Shown here piece after piece: positions 1-6,032 of a DNA stretch of 7,879 nt (the stretch's first letter is position 1; every line of letters begins with the position of its first letter). Under the pieces are notes generated by a model that did not search any database, had not been told where the DNA came from, and worked only from the letters and a program-made list of their open reading frames with translations. Source of the DNA: Candidatus Nitrosopolaris nunavutensis (GTDB taxonomy: Archaea; Thermoproteota; Nitrososphaeria; Nitrososphaerales; Nitrososphaeraceae); assembly GCA_002501855.1 (NCBI GenBank), contig DAOM01000121.1, positions 1-7,879 on the forward strand. The letters are read 5' to 3'. Position numbers and translations under genes: made by a program.

Positions 1-872
1 TCAGAACAATACTCCTTGTATGGGGGGCAAAAATAACTTCTAAAAACGTCGTAATAATAAAGATGCTCCTTATCCTTGACAATGACGCCCTCTGCTCGGG
101 CCTGCTCTGCTCTCGAACGAAAGGCAATGTCGTTAAACTGGGTTTCCAAAAAATGTTTTAAATTGACGGTGGCTGCTCCTTCCTCCTGGGCAAGTTTCGG
201 TCTCCATACTATTTCACCTCCAAGCTCTCCTAGAAAGCACTTTCTTAGGATAAATTTACCCCACATCTTCCCTGAGAACTCGCCTATTTTTTTTGCCGGA
301 TCGATGGATTTGGCATAATTGAGGAATATATCGTCCAGAAAAGGCGCCTTGACTTCGATATCGAGTGTTTTTGCAAGACTTATTGAAGAGAAGTGCATTA
401 TATCCCACAGCCTCCTTAGTTCAATATCCAACCTATTGGCATCCATAAAATATCGATTAAGATAGTTGTAACCTGCAAACAATTCGTCGCCGCCGTCGCC
501 TGTCATTATATCCGAGAAGCCTTGTTTTTTTGCGTTCATTATCCCTGTGTAAACAACACAGGAATTTCTAATGTCGATGGGACTAAACGTCTTTAAACCT
601 AGGATTACGGCTCGTAAGATATGAAACAGACTATTTTTATTATTTAGGGTTAATTCTGTATGACTTGTATTGTATTTGTGCGCCACCATCCTAGCGTAAT
701 GAAGGTCTGGCGCCTGATTGTCCCATGCGACAGTGAAAGTTTGCTTCGGTCTCAAGATATCGGCCAGAATGCTGCTGTCTAAACCCCCAGATAGTAGTAA
801 TGCCTTGCACTGATTCCTCTTTACGGACTCCCTCAGTGCAAGCTTCAATTCTGAACAATCTGATTCTATCAA
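1..872 (-). CDS. Asparagine synthase-like protein, synthetase domain only (C-terminus beyond left edge)
   Basis: This ORF carries the ATP-pyrophosphatase (synthetase) domain of asparagine synthase, which adenylates the aspartate side chain and aminates it. Counting from a TTG start at 872, the visible part is about 290 residues. The ATP-binding P-loop SGGLDSS is at residues 28-34, the acidic motif TGDGGDELFAGY at 124-135, and VKAPFLDD (family form R.PFLD) at 174-181. A WRPK-type segment follows. There is no N-terminal class II glutaminase domain: the P-loop begins only 27 residues after the start, and an in-frame stop lies at 882-884. The enzyme would therefore use free ammonia or a separate nitrogen donor, which would suit an ammonia-rich cell (inference). 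TTG is the only plausible start, because an ATG at 898-900 is out of frame and closes after 8 codons. The gene is downstream of the winged-helix gene on the same strand with a 146-nt gap. The true substrate is unproven, since archaeal single-domain members may act on other carboxylates. The C-terminus lies outside the window. Confidence 0.87.
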   Translation of the reverse strand, partial: MIESDCSELKLALRESVKRNQCKALLLSGGLDSSILADILRPKQTFTVAWDNQAPDLHYARMVAHKYNTSHTELTLNNKNSLFHILRAVILGLKTFSPIDIRNSCVVYTGIMNAKKQGFSDIMTGDGGDELFAGYNYLNRYFMDANRLDIELRRLWDIMHFSSISLAKTLDIEVKAPFLDDIFLNYAKSIDPAKKIGEFSGKMWGKFILRKCFLGELGGEIVWRPKLAQEEGAATVNLKHFLETQFNDIAFRSRAEQARAEGVIVKDKEHLYYYDVFRSYFCPPYKEYCS

Positions 873-899
873 ATCACACTTTTATTCTAGAAGAGCTCA

Positions 900-909
900 T
901 ATTTTTTTG
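900..909 (-). promoter_or_regulatory. Candidate TATA box for the asparagine synthase-like gene
   Basis: On the minus strand an A-rich run ending in ATAT lies about 28-37 nt upstream of the TTG start at 872. That spacing fits an archaeal box A giving a very short leader of about 6 nt. No Shine-Dalgarno is visible before the TTG. The assignment rests on composition and spacing only. Confidence 0.35.
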
Positions 910-1018
910 CACCGAACAGTATACGCCTCGTATGTGCCAACCGAATCTGGCTAGGAACGAATGGACTTGGTGTATGGCCTCGTTAGTGGTCAGGCTACTT
1001 ATGCGACCCTGTCCTCTT

Positions 1019-1318
1019 CTATATCTCTTGGTGGATCTCCTCGGAATCGCTCAAATCAGGCAGCTCCGGAATAGTCGGTAGAAGGAGAATGAGCTGTTCA
1101 TACTTCCCAAGATACTCTTGACCTGCCTCCGTGGTTCTGTACAGACCTGAATTCTCCGAGTAGTTCACTAATCCTCTTTCTACTGCAATCGCAAGGTATC
1201 GAATCAATTGAGAATGTGATACCATCGCATTATTCATTATGGTAGTTTTGTATTCCCAATCTTTTGTAGCGGAACGTAAAATAGAAGCCATTATTTCTAT
1301 TTCAGAACGATTCTTCAA
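1019..1318 (-). CDS. Small winged helix-turn-helix DNA-binding protein
   Basis: This 99-residue protein resembles the short winged-helix proteins (HTH_45-like) that are numerous in Thaumarchaeota and are probably transcription regulators. The opening SEIEIMASILRSA (residues 5-17) is the typical first helix. Residues about 24-48 form the helix-turn-helix, including the SHSQLIRYL segment. GLVNYSENSGLYRTTEAG (49-66) fits the wing, with the usual T-T-E-x-G turn, and a C-terminal helix QEYLGKYEQL (67-76) could mediate dimerisation. The tail is acidic. The start is TTG at 1316-1318: an in-frame stop sits two codons upstream, and a purine-rich GAGGTAGGT ribosome site lies 8-12 nt before it. The gene is followed after 146 nt by the asparagine synthase-like gene and is divergent from the 88-residue ORF. 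Its targets are unknown; autoregulation at the divergent promoter is possible (inference). Confidence 0.85.
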   Translation of the reverse strand: MKNRSEIEIMASILRSATKDWEYKTTIMNNAMVSHSQLIRYLAIAVERGLVNYSENSGLYRTTEAGQEYLGKYEQLILLLPTIPELPDLSDSEEIHQEI

Positions 1319-1326
1319 TTTTTATG

Positions 1327-1337
1327 ACCTACCTCTC
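1327..1337 (-). promoter_or_regulatory. Ribosome binding site of the winged-helix gene
   Basis: On the minus strand the sequence reads GAGAGGTAGGT, a good match to the archaeal anti-Shine-Dalgarno, ending 8 nt before the TTG at 1318. It supports the TTG start over the internal ATG at codon 10. It also indicates that this transcript has a leader, unlike several neighbours. Confidence 0.55.
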
Positions 1338-1357
1338 CCCAGTTTTTTCGCATTTTC

Positions 1358-1365
1358 AATAAAAG
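1358..1365 (-). promoter_or_regulatory. Candidate TATA box for the winged-helix gene
   Basis: CTTTTATT on the minus strand lies about 40 nt upstream of the TTG start. It would place transcription initiation near 1335, just ahead of or within the ribosome binding site. Support is spacing and composition only. Confidence 0.35.
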
Positions 1366-1472
1366 AGTGTTAGACAAATTATCAAGACCAAAATGTTTAC
1401 AGAACGCTGACAACATAACTCCGTGTTATAACTCTTGATCTCTAACGAAAGTGGAAATGAGACGTAGGCAAG

Positions 1473-1481
1473 CTTTTTAAA
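1473..1481 (+). promoter_or_regulatory. TATA box of the 88-residue ORF
   Basis: CTTTTTAAA is centred about 29 nt upstream of the ATG at 1506. That predicts a start of transcription within a few bases of the start codon, so the message would be leaderless or nearly so. No Shine-Dalgarno is present between the box and the ATG, which agrees with this reading. Confidence 0.45.
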
Positions 1482-1505
1482 GACTACGCACAGGAAAGAA
1501 CCTCC

Positions 1506-1772
1506 ATGATGAAAGAAAAAATCAAGGTAAACAATAATGCTTACAACGTAACACTTAACGACCAAACTCAGATGTATGCCATGAGACTTCGTCGCCTTTA
1601 CCAACAAACTTATACAGATGTGGACAGTTTTGATGAAGTTAGTTCAGAAATTTCTACAACCGTTAATAATCTCCTCAAGCACGCGGTATCTCCTGCGGTC
1701 AAAGAAGATGACATGGACGGCGTAATACAACAGCTTTTAAAGATGTACGAGAAATCTTTTCAAAAGCCATAA
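1506..1772 (+). CDS. Uncharacterised small protein, 88 residues
   Basis: I do not recognise this protein. It is soluble-looking, with no signal peptide or membrane segment, and is predicted mostly helical. The polar N-terminus (KEKIKVNNNAYNVTLNDQTQ) is followed by an arginine/tyrosine-rich helix MRLRRLYQQTY. Two further amphipathic helices lie around residues 42-60 and 69-85. No cysteines and no metal or nucleotide motif are present. Reality as a gene is supported by a well-placed TATA box giving a leaderless start, by ordinary amino-acid composition, and by fitting the gap between flanking genes. The first of two tandem ATG codons is taken as the start; the second, at 1509, is equally possible. 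An 83-residue open frame on the opposite strand is treated as its shadow. It ends 119 nt before threonine synthase, which has its own promoter, so the two are probably separate transcripts. Confidence 0.6.
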   Translation: MMKEKIKVNNNAYNVTLNDQTQMYAMRLRRLYQQTYTDVDSFDEVSSEISTTVNNLLKHAVSPAVKEDDMDGVIQQLLKMYEKSFQKP

Positions 1773-1863
1773 TACCATATAAAATTAATTAAAACTTCTA
1801 ACTCTAATCCAAATCTGTAGTTCAACAGCTAACGTGACTCACGAAATCATCGGGAAAAAAGTC

Positions 1864-1870
1864 TAAATAA
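1864..1870 (+). promoter_or_regulatory. TATA box of threonine synthase
   Basis: TAAATAA is preceded by a purine-rich BRE-like stretch (GGGAAAAAAG). Its centre is about 25 nt upstream of the ATG at 1892, so transcription should begin at or next to the start codon. No Shine-Dalgarno is needed or seen. Confidence 0.55.
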
Positions 1871-1891
1871 GATTTCAAGAAGATCTCCTGT

Positions 1892-3247
1892 ATGCAAGCT
1901 GTAGCTACTAAGAAGTGCATTAATCCCTCATGTGGTCTATCGTTTGATATTGAAAACGACATTTACAAATGTTCATGCGGCTCGCTTCTGGATATTATAT
2001 ATTCTAAAGTACCATCTAAAAACCTAGTCGAAGTATTTTATGCTCGGAGAAACCATGGAGGGAATATTTTTAATGAAAGTGGCGTATGGCGCTTCAGAGA
2101 TCTAATTAATTTTCTTGGGATAGACACTGAGAATTTCGACGAGTGTGCAAGGGCACTAGTCTCTCTCGACGGCGCAGAGGGAAGGCTTTCTAAGCCATAT
2201 AAAATGAGCAAAGTTGCTGACTATGCTACGATGAATCACGACAGTTTCTTACTGCAACCTGAGGGATACAACCCGAGTGGATCATTCAAGGACAACGGCA
2301 TGTCAACCGCTGTTACGCACGCAAAAATGCTGAAGGTAAAAAAATTGATTTGCGCCTCCACAGGGAATACTTCTGCTTCAGCAGCGATGTATGCGGCAAA
2401 CGAAAATATGGAATGTGACGTTTACATCCCAAGAGGCGAAGTGGCCGCAGGGAAATTGAGTCAAGCGTTCCAGTTTGGAGCTCAGGTTATTCAGGTTGAT
2501 GGCAACTTCGACGATGCACTTGCGGCCTCCTTGGCTGAAGTAACCGAAAGACAAGGATATACGGTTAACTCTGTAAACCCATTCCGTCTAGAAGGACAAA
2601 AAGCAATAGTGTATAGAGTGATGGAACATTTAAGTTGGAATCCGCCAGATTGGATCGTCTATCCGGGAGGCGCGTTGGGAAATACTTCCAGCTGCGGTAA
2701 ATGTCTTATTGAATTACATGGATGGGGATGGATAAAAAAGATTCCAAGAATTGCAGTGATCAATGCTGAAGGAGCCAATTCATTCTACGAGCTAGTCAAT
2801 GGATTGTTTGAAAACAAGACACTGGATTGGAATAATGGAAGACCCGATCTAGAGATGGTAGATCGATATTATCTGCATAAACAAAACCAAGGTGTACTCC
2901 CGAAAACTCGCGCAACCGCCATACAGATTGGAAAACCGGCCAATTTGGTAAAGGCGTTAAGGGCGATTGACATTACTAAAGGTGTGGTTACACAAGTCAA
3001 TGACGAGGACATGGCCGACGGAATGTCGATTGTTGGCTTGAATGGATTCGACTGTGAAATGGCATCTGGTGCTGTGCCCGCCGGCGTACGAAAGCTCAGG
3101 CTTGAAGGTATTATCAAACCAGATGATGTAGTGGTCGGAATCCTCACTGGAAGGCAGAAGGACGCCAAATTACCAGTAGAATACCATAATAATCGTTCAA
3201 ACCGATATGCGAGACCGGCCAGGGAGATAAATAATCATCAGTTTTAG
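1892..3247 (+). CDS. thrC: Threonine synthase
   Basis: This 451-residue PLP enzyme converts O-phospho-L-homoserine to L-threonine and phosphate, the last step of threonine synthesis, in the cytosol. A small N-terminal zinc-ribbon-like segment has Cys9, Cys14, Cys27 and Cys29, as in many archaeal threonine synthases. The PLP-binding motif NPSGSFKDNG (residues 127-136) gives Lys133 as the Schiff-base lysine. CASTGNTSASAA (155-166) is the substrate and PLP contact loop, and PGGALGNT (258-265) is the glycine-rich phosphate-binding loop. The length is normal for the family. The ATG start fits the TATA box about 25 nt upstream, implying a leaderless message. The last 25 or so residues are polar and basic and fall beyond the conserved fold. 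It converges on trpE with 44 nt between stop codons. Related fold-type II enzymes such as threonine dehydratase or cysteate synthase are less likely given the zinc ribbon and overall motif set. Confidence 0.95.
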   Translation: MQAVATKKCINPSCGLSFDIENDIYKCSCGSLLDIIYSKVPSKNLVEVFYARRNHGGNIFNESGVWRFRDLINFLGIDTENFDECARALVSLDGAEGRLSKPYKMSKVADYATMNHDSFLLQPEGYNPSGSFKDNGMSTAVTHAKMLKVKKLICASTGNTSASAAMYAANENMECDVYIPRGEVAAGKLSQAFQFGAQVIQVDGNFDDALAASLAEVTERQGYTVNSVNPFRLEGQKAIVYRVMEHLSWNPPDWIVYPGGALGNTSSCGKCLIELHGWGWIKKIPRIAVINAEGANSFYELVNGLFENKTLDWNNGRPDLEMVDRYYLHKQNQGVLPKTRATAIQIGKPANLVKALRAIDITKGVVTQVNDEDMADGMSIVGLNGFDCEMASGAVPAGVRKLRLEGIIKPDDVVVGILTGRQKDAKLPVEYHNNRSNRYARPAREINNHQF

Positions 3248-3262
3248 CCGGAATTGTATCCC

Positions 3263-3270
3263 AAAGAAAA
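3263..3270 (-). terminator. Possible T-rich terminator of trpE
   Basis: On the minus strand TTTTCTTT occurs about 22 nt after the trpE stop codon. Archaeal transcription often ends at such T-rich tracts without a hairpin. It lies in the 44-nt gap between the convergent thrC and trpE genes. No equivalent T-run serves thrC on the plus strand. Confidence 0.25.
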
Positions 3271-3279
3271 CACGCACGC

Positions 3280-3304
3280 AGGATTTGCTGCTTAGGATTT
3301 GCTA
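3280..3304. repeat. Short tandem duplication across the trpE stop
   Basis: AGGATTTGCT occurs at 3280-3289 and again at 3294-3303, a 14-bp period. The second copy includes the end of the trpE coding sequence, and the trpE stop codon (3292-3294) lies at the junction. It is probably a small slippage duplication in the gap between convergent genes. Confidence 0.5.
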
Positions 3305-4701
3305 GTTGCTTTCGATTTCTCAAGAGCAGAAAGCAGTGCGTTGGCCTTTTGTTCAGTTTCTGCCCATTCCGTTTGAGGAATGGAGTCCATGACAATCCCT
3401 GCACCTGATTGAATGAAAGCATCGCTCTTATTTGCAAAGATAGATCTGATGGTAATCGCGAAATCACATGAACCGTTTGCAGAAAAATAACCAAGGGCAC
3501 CTGCATATGGCCCTCTAAAATTTGGCTCCAGCTCATCGATTATTTCCATAGCCCGCAGTTTTGGGGCTCCGGATACGGTTCCTGCTGGAAAAACTGCCCT
3601 AAATGCGTCGTACGAATCAAAACCACTTTGAAGAATGCCAGTAACGTGCGATATCATGTGCTGCACATGACTGAATCTCTTAACTTTCATTAGCTCCTTA
3701 ACCTGAACTGTTCCATACTTGCTTACTTTTCCGATGTCGTTGCGAGCTAAATCTACCAACATAGTGTGCTCTGCAACCTCTTTTTCATCGTTGAGAAGAT
3801 CCCTGCTTAGCTGTTGATTCCTCTTGTCATCATCTGCCACTGGCCTGGTTCCGGCAATTGGGAATGTCTCCAAATGGTCCCCCGTGACGCGAAGAAGCAT
3901 TTCAGGACTGGAGCCTATGATATGTTTCCCACCCATCCTGAAAAAGTACATGTAAGGTGACGGATTTATGTCTCTAAGTTTTTCGTATACGGTTAGAAGA
4001 TCTCCAGATATCTTAAAAGTCATACGTTTTGAAAGAACAACTTGAAAGACATCACCATCATAAATATATTTTTTTGATTTATTGACCTTTTCTATAAACT
4101 GCTTCCGAGTAACGTTTCGTTCAGGGGTTGAATACGAAAATGTCGATTCTTCCTGAAGAGCTGGACTCTCAGATATGAGATCCTTTACTTCTTTGATTCG
4201 AGAATTTGGTCGGATCGAAAAATAATAAGCCTGCTTTTCTACGTGATTGTACAGGATCCCGTCTGTGAATATTCCGAATTCTAACAATGGGAAATGATGC
4301 TTTCTCGTATTTTGTAGCGGCAGGCGGTCCCAGAAGCGTACGGCATCGTAACTAACGTACCCCACTGCACCACCCAGGTATCTGAACCGATTGTCGGACA
4401 CCTTAGGAACAACCTCTCGGAGCTGGACCAGTGGATCTACAACTTTGGTCACTTTTGTCACTCCTGAACGGTCTGATATGCTAAATTTTTTGGTGTCACA
4501 AGTAATCGTTAATTCGGGGTCAAATCCGATTATAGAAAATTCAGATAACTCTTTAGGACCGACAAGAGATTCAAAGATGAAAACTTTGTCATACCGATGG
4601 TACAATCTTTTAAAGATTCCGAACTGATCATCGAACGACTGGATTTTTTCTATATGAAGTTTATTATTTAAGAACCTGACCAAATTTCCCGCCTTTGGCA
4701 T
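3292..4701 (-). CDS. trpE: Anthranilate synthase component I
   Basis: This 469-residue chorismate-binding enzyme converts chorismate, with ammonia or glutamine-derived ammonia from TrpG, to anthranilate, the first step of tryptophan synthesis. The N-terminal TrpE domain spans roughly residues 20-165 and the catalytic domain 195-460. Diagnostic motifs are [11 protein letters not shown] (216-226; Gln220 where isochorismate synthases have a catalytic lysine) and PIAGTR (281-286; PabB usually has PIKGT). Others are [13 protein letters not shown] (310-322), [11 protein letters not shown] (371-381) and GAGIV (433-437). Tryptophan feedback elements appear retained: the FIFES segment (41-45, equivalent to LLES) and NPSPYM (246-251). 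The ATG start fits a TATA box about 26 nt upstream, suggesting a leaderless message. An overlapping out-of-frame ATG at 4711 gives only a 15-codon ORF. No trpG or other trp gene adjoins; upstream is a DUF2203 gene with a 63-nt gap, so the amidotransferase subunit must be encoded elsewhere. Confidence 0.96.
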   Translation of the reverse strand: MPKAGNLVRFLNNKLHIEKIQSFDDQFGIFKRLYHRYDKVFIFESLVGPKELSEFSIIGFDPELTITCDTKKFSISDRSGVTKVTKVVDPLVQLREVVPKVSDNRFRYLGGAVGYVSYDAVRFWDRLPLQNTRKHHFPLLEFGIFTDGILYNHVEKQAYYFSIRPNSRIKEVKDLISESPALQEESTFSYSTPERNVTRKQFIEKVNKSKKYIYDGDVFQVVLSKRMTFKISGDLLTVYEKLRDINPSPYMYFFRMGGKHIIGSSPEMLLRVTGDHLETFPIAGTRPVADDDKRNQQLSRDLLNDEKEVAEHTMLVDLARNDIGKVSKYGTVQVKELMKVKRFSHVQHMISHVTGILQSGFDSYDAFRAVFPAGTVSGAPKLRAMEIIDELEPNFRGPYAGALGYFSANGSCDFAITIRSIFANKSDAFIQSGAGIVMDSIPQTEWAETEQKANALLSALEKSKATSKS

Positions 4702-4718
4702 TATCTTTCATTGTTCCA

Positions 4719-4731
4719 ATAAAAATTAAAA
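4719..4731 (-). promoter_or_regulatory. TATA box of trpE
   Basis: On the minus strand the run TTTTAATTTTTAT lies about 18-30 nt upstream of the trpE ATG. Taking its 5' part as box A places the start of transcription on the ATG itself, a leaderless arrangement. It suggests trpE can be transcribed independently of the upstream DUF2203 gene. No operator-like repeat or tryptophan-rich leader is visible. Confidence 0.45.
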
Positions 4732-4764
4732 TCCCTAAATACTTCAAGTCTTTTTGTTGGATCC

Positions 4765-5208
4765 CTATCTTAAGTCCGCCAAGTCATCTTCCCCTGTTAG
4801 AAAACCTTTGGGTGCCAACGGTTTCCTTCCCATAAACCCCTCTTCCTTATCGTGCCAGAATTTGATTTCTGTTTCTCCAAGCTTCCAACAAAGCCAGACC
4901 TCTTCGTCAAACCTCATACAGGGAAAATCAAGCAAACCATCGTCCACACTTTTGATCATAATTCCCATATCCTCGAGCTGCTCGATTGATTTGTATAGAC
5001 TTGATACTGCTCCGTTCAACTGCTGTTTTTTTTTAATGAATCTTTCTAGTGAGCCCGATTCGACTGTTTTTTGTACTTCTTCCTGCAATGCTACGACGTT
5101 GTTTTTTTGAGAAAGTATAGTGTTAAACCTTCGCTTAACCTCAGGAAGGGCTTTGTTTGCATCCTGAGGGGTGTATATCCTGAACATCCAATATGGTTTT
5201 TTTAACAT
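4765..5208 (-). CDS. DUF2203 family protein
   Basis: This 147-residue protein matches the DUF2203 pattern, a family of unknown function found in bacteria and archaea. The N-terminal YTPQDANKALPEVKRRF (12-28) corresponds to the family's opening helix, where residues A-N-x-x-L-P-E-V are typical. Residues about 28-80 are a long charged helix, likely a coiled coil. GIMIKSVDDGLLDFP (82-96) and EEVWLCWKLGETEIKFWH (102-119), ending in a G-F-x-G-R-K-P-L stretch, are the conserved C-terminal core. The last 16 residues are variable and acidic. The ATG at 5208 is used; Met8 is an alternative that would still keep the domain. It begins 21 nt after the stop of the HExxH gene, so the two are probably co-transcribed, and trpE follows after 63 nt. 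No enzymatic activity can be proposed from the sequence. Confidence 0.85.
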   Translation of the reverse strand: MLKKPYWMFRIYTPQDANKALPEVKRRFNTILSQKNNVVALQEEVQKTVESGSLERFIKKKQQLNGAVSSLYKSIEQLEDMGIMIKSVDDGLLDFPCMRFDEEVWLCWKLGETEIKFWHDKEEGFMGRKPLAPKGFLTGEDDLADLR

Positions 5209-5229
5209 CGAGATAATTTATGTATTCCT

Positions 5230-5604
5230 TTAAGGTAGAGGCTTTATTCTTCGACGCCTTTGCGCCCTAATTTTGGTTATTTTTTGTGCGTTTTTATATG
5301 ATGTAGGATTAGCATGTCTAATTCTATCGAAGTCTCCCAAACCGTGCGGGTAATTCTCCCACGTATTAGATCGACCAAATAAGTTATCTAACTTTGCCGA
5401 TGCCGAAAGGGAGAACTTATTCAGGGTTAAATGCAGAGATTCGTGACTTAGTAGCGAAGAGGCGATTTCGACAATTTTTCCGTAATTATGGTATTGTTGC
5501 CAAGTTCTGTAATTTGATATGAATGCACGTGACCTTCCATAGTAGGATACAAACATCAATCCTCGTTTTCCGGCCATTCCTTTTAGCGTTAGATCCACTA
5601 CCAA
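5230..5604 (-). CDS. Small HExxH-motif protein, putative metalloprotease-like
   Basis: I do not recognise this gene with certainty. The product has about 124 residues. A helix ending in LLSHESLHLTLNKF contains His54-Glu55-x-x-His58, the zincin metal-binding signature. Asp73, 15 residues further in SAKLDNL, is a candidate third ligand. The N-terminal half (residues 17-47) is rich in Tyr, Arg and Trp. The C-terminus is strongly basic (RAQRRRRI near 113-120), which could bind nucleic acid or be disordered. There is no signal peptide or membrane helix, so it is probably cytosolic. The listed start is TTG at 5604. GTG at 5598 has better spacing to a GAGGT ribosome site, and ATG at 5577 is also in frame. 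A clear TATA box lies upstream. It is the first gene of a minus-strand run with DUF2203 (21-nt gap) and trpE. A proteolytic role is inference from one motif; a structural or chance HExxH cannot be excluded. Confidence 0.65.
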   Translation of the reverse strand: MVVDLTLKGMAGKRGLMFVSYYGRSRAFISNYRTWQQYHNYGKIVEIASSLLSHESLHLTLNKFSLSASAKLDNLFGRSNTWENYPHGLGDFDRIRHANPTSYKNAQKITKIRAQRRRRIKPLP

Positions 5605-5607
5605 TAA

Positions 5608-5613
5608 ACCTCA
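5608..5613 (-). promoter_or_regulatory. Ribosome binding site of the HExxH gene
   Basis: TGAGGT on the minus strand is complementary to the archaeal 16S tail. It lies 3 nt before the TTG at 5604 and 9 nt before the GTG at 5598. The spacing favours GTG as the real start. Confidence 0.45.
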
Positions 5614-5672
5614 GCCCGGCTTGTTTATCTCAACTTTGGTCTGATTAACTTATCTTTACAATAAATATCTAG

Positions 5673-5680
5673 TATTTATA
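5673..5680 (-). promoter_or_regulatory. TATA box of the HExxH gene
   Basis: TATAAATA on the minus strand is a near-consensus archaeal box A. Initiation about 26 nt downstream would be near 5651, giving a leader of roughly 45 nt that contains the GAGGT ribosome site. This promoter probably also drives the DUF2203 gene. Confidence 0.55.
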
Positions 5681-5857
5681 GACTCTTTCCTGTTTTTGAT
5701 GCATCTGGCCATTTGAAAACGACAAAAGTGTACATTATAGTAGTGTTTATTGAATATTACGGGTACATGCAACTCATCAATGTTAGGATAACCGATATGA
5801 AATTTCACAGAAGAATTTATTACACTCATATTCTTTATGTAATTTTACCTTACCATG

Positions 5858-5869
5858 TGATTTAAATCA
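5858..5869. repeat. Perfect 12-bp palindrome, possible operator
   Basis: TGATTTAAATCA reads identically on both strands. It sits in the middle of the divergent intergenic region, about 165 nt before the glycerate kinase start and 250 nt from the HExxH start. Such symmetry is what a homodimeric regulator would bind, but only one copy is seen and AT-rich palindromes can arise by chance. Confidence 0.35.
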
Positions 5870-6010
5870 AGCAACGGCAGCATTTTCTAAGGTTTCTGTG
5901 GTGAGATGGCTTATATCTGTGTGGTGTTATTGTAATTGCTACTTGCTTAATTCCATGAGGTTTTAGCCTGTCAGCTTGTTCAGCGCCGATCAGTTTTAAT
6001 TCCAATCAGG

Positions 6011-6018
6011 CATATAAG
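6011..6018 (+). promoter_or_regulatory. Candidate TATA box of glycerate 2-kinase
   Basis: CATATAAG lies 15-22 nt upstream of the TTG at 6033. Standard spacing of about 26 nt would start transcription near 6040, which would fit a leaderless TTG start at 6045 better than the one at 6033. A second AT element, TTTTAAT at 5994-6000, would instead fit 6033. Confidence 0.4.
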
Positions 6019-6032
6019 ACTGGGCAGTCGTA

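Larger units (their letters stand above)
5605..6032. other. Divergent intergenic region, 428 nt
   Basis: This AT-rich stretch separates the minus-strand HExxH gene from the plus-strand glycerate kinase. It holds the TATA box and ribosome site of the left gene, TATA-like elements for the right gene, and one perfect 12-bp palindrome at 5858-5869. The longest plus-strand frame I found, 5767-5865 (32 codons), has no promoter or ribosome site to support it. No tRNA-like or rRNA-like sequence is seen. At 428 nt it is long compared with the other gaps in the window, so an unannotated small RNA or extra regulatory sites are possible. Confidence 0.6.

Noticed and set aside
800..1081. 93-residue plus-strand open frame
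   Set aside because: It overlaps the start of the asparagine synthase-like gene and the end of the winged-helix gene, both with clear family motifs, so it is a shadow.
1356..1607. 83-residue hydrophobic open frame on the minus strand resembling a membrane protein
   Set aside because: It is antisense to the 88-residue ORF and the divergent promoter region, its hydrophobicity follows from being a complement of a polar helical gene, and it has no promoter or ribosome site.
3144..3536. 130-residue minus-strand open frame between thrC and trpE
   Set aside because: It overlaps the ends of both thrC and trpE in the wrong frame and shows no family features.
4667..4711. 15-codon ORF overlapping the trpE start, considered as a tryptophan attenuator leader
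   Set aside because: It contains no tryptophan codon and no alternative hairpins, and the TATA box suggests the transcript begins at or after its ATG.
5767..5865. 32-codon plus-strand ORF in the divergent intergenic region
   Set aside because: It has no ribosome site, no suitably spaced TATA box and no motif; its stop lies inside the palindrome, which may be coincidence.
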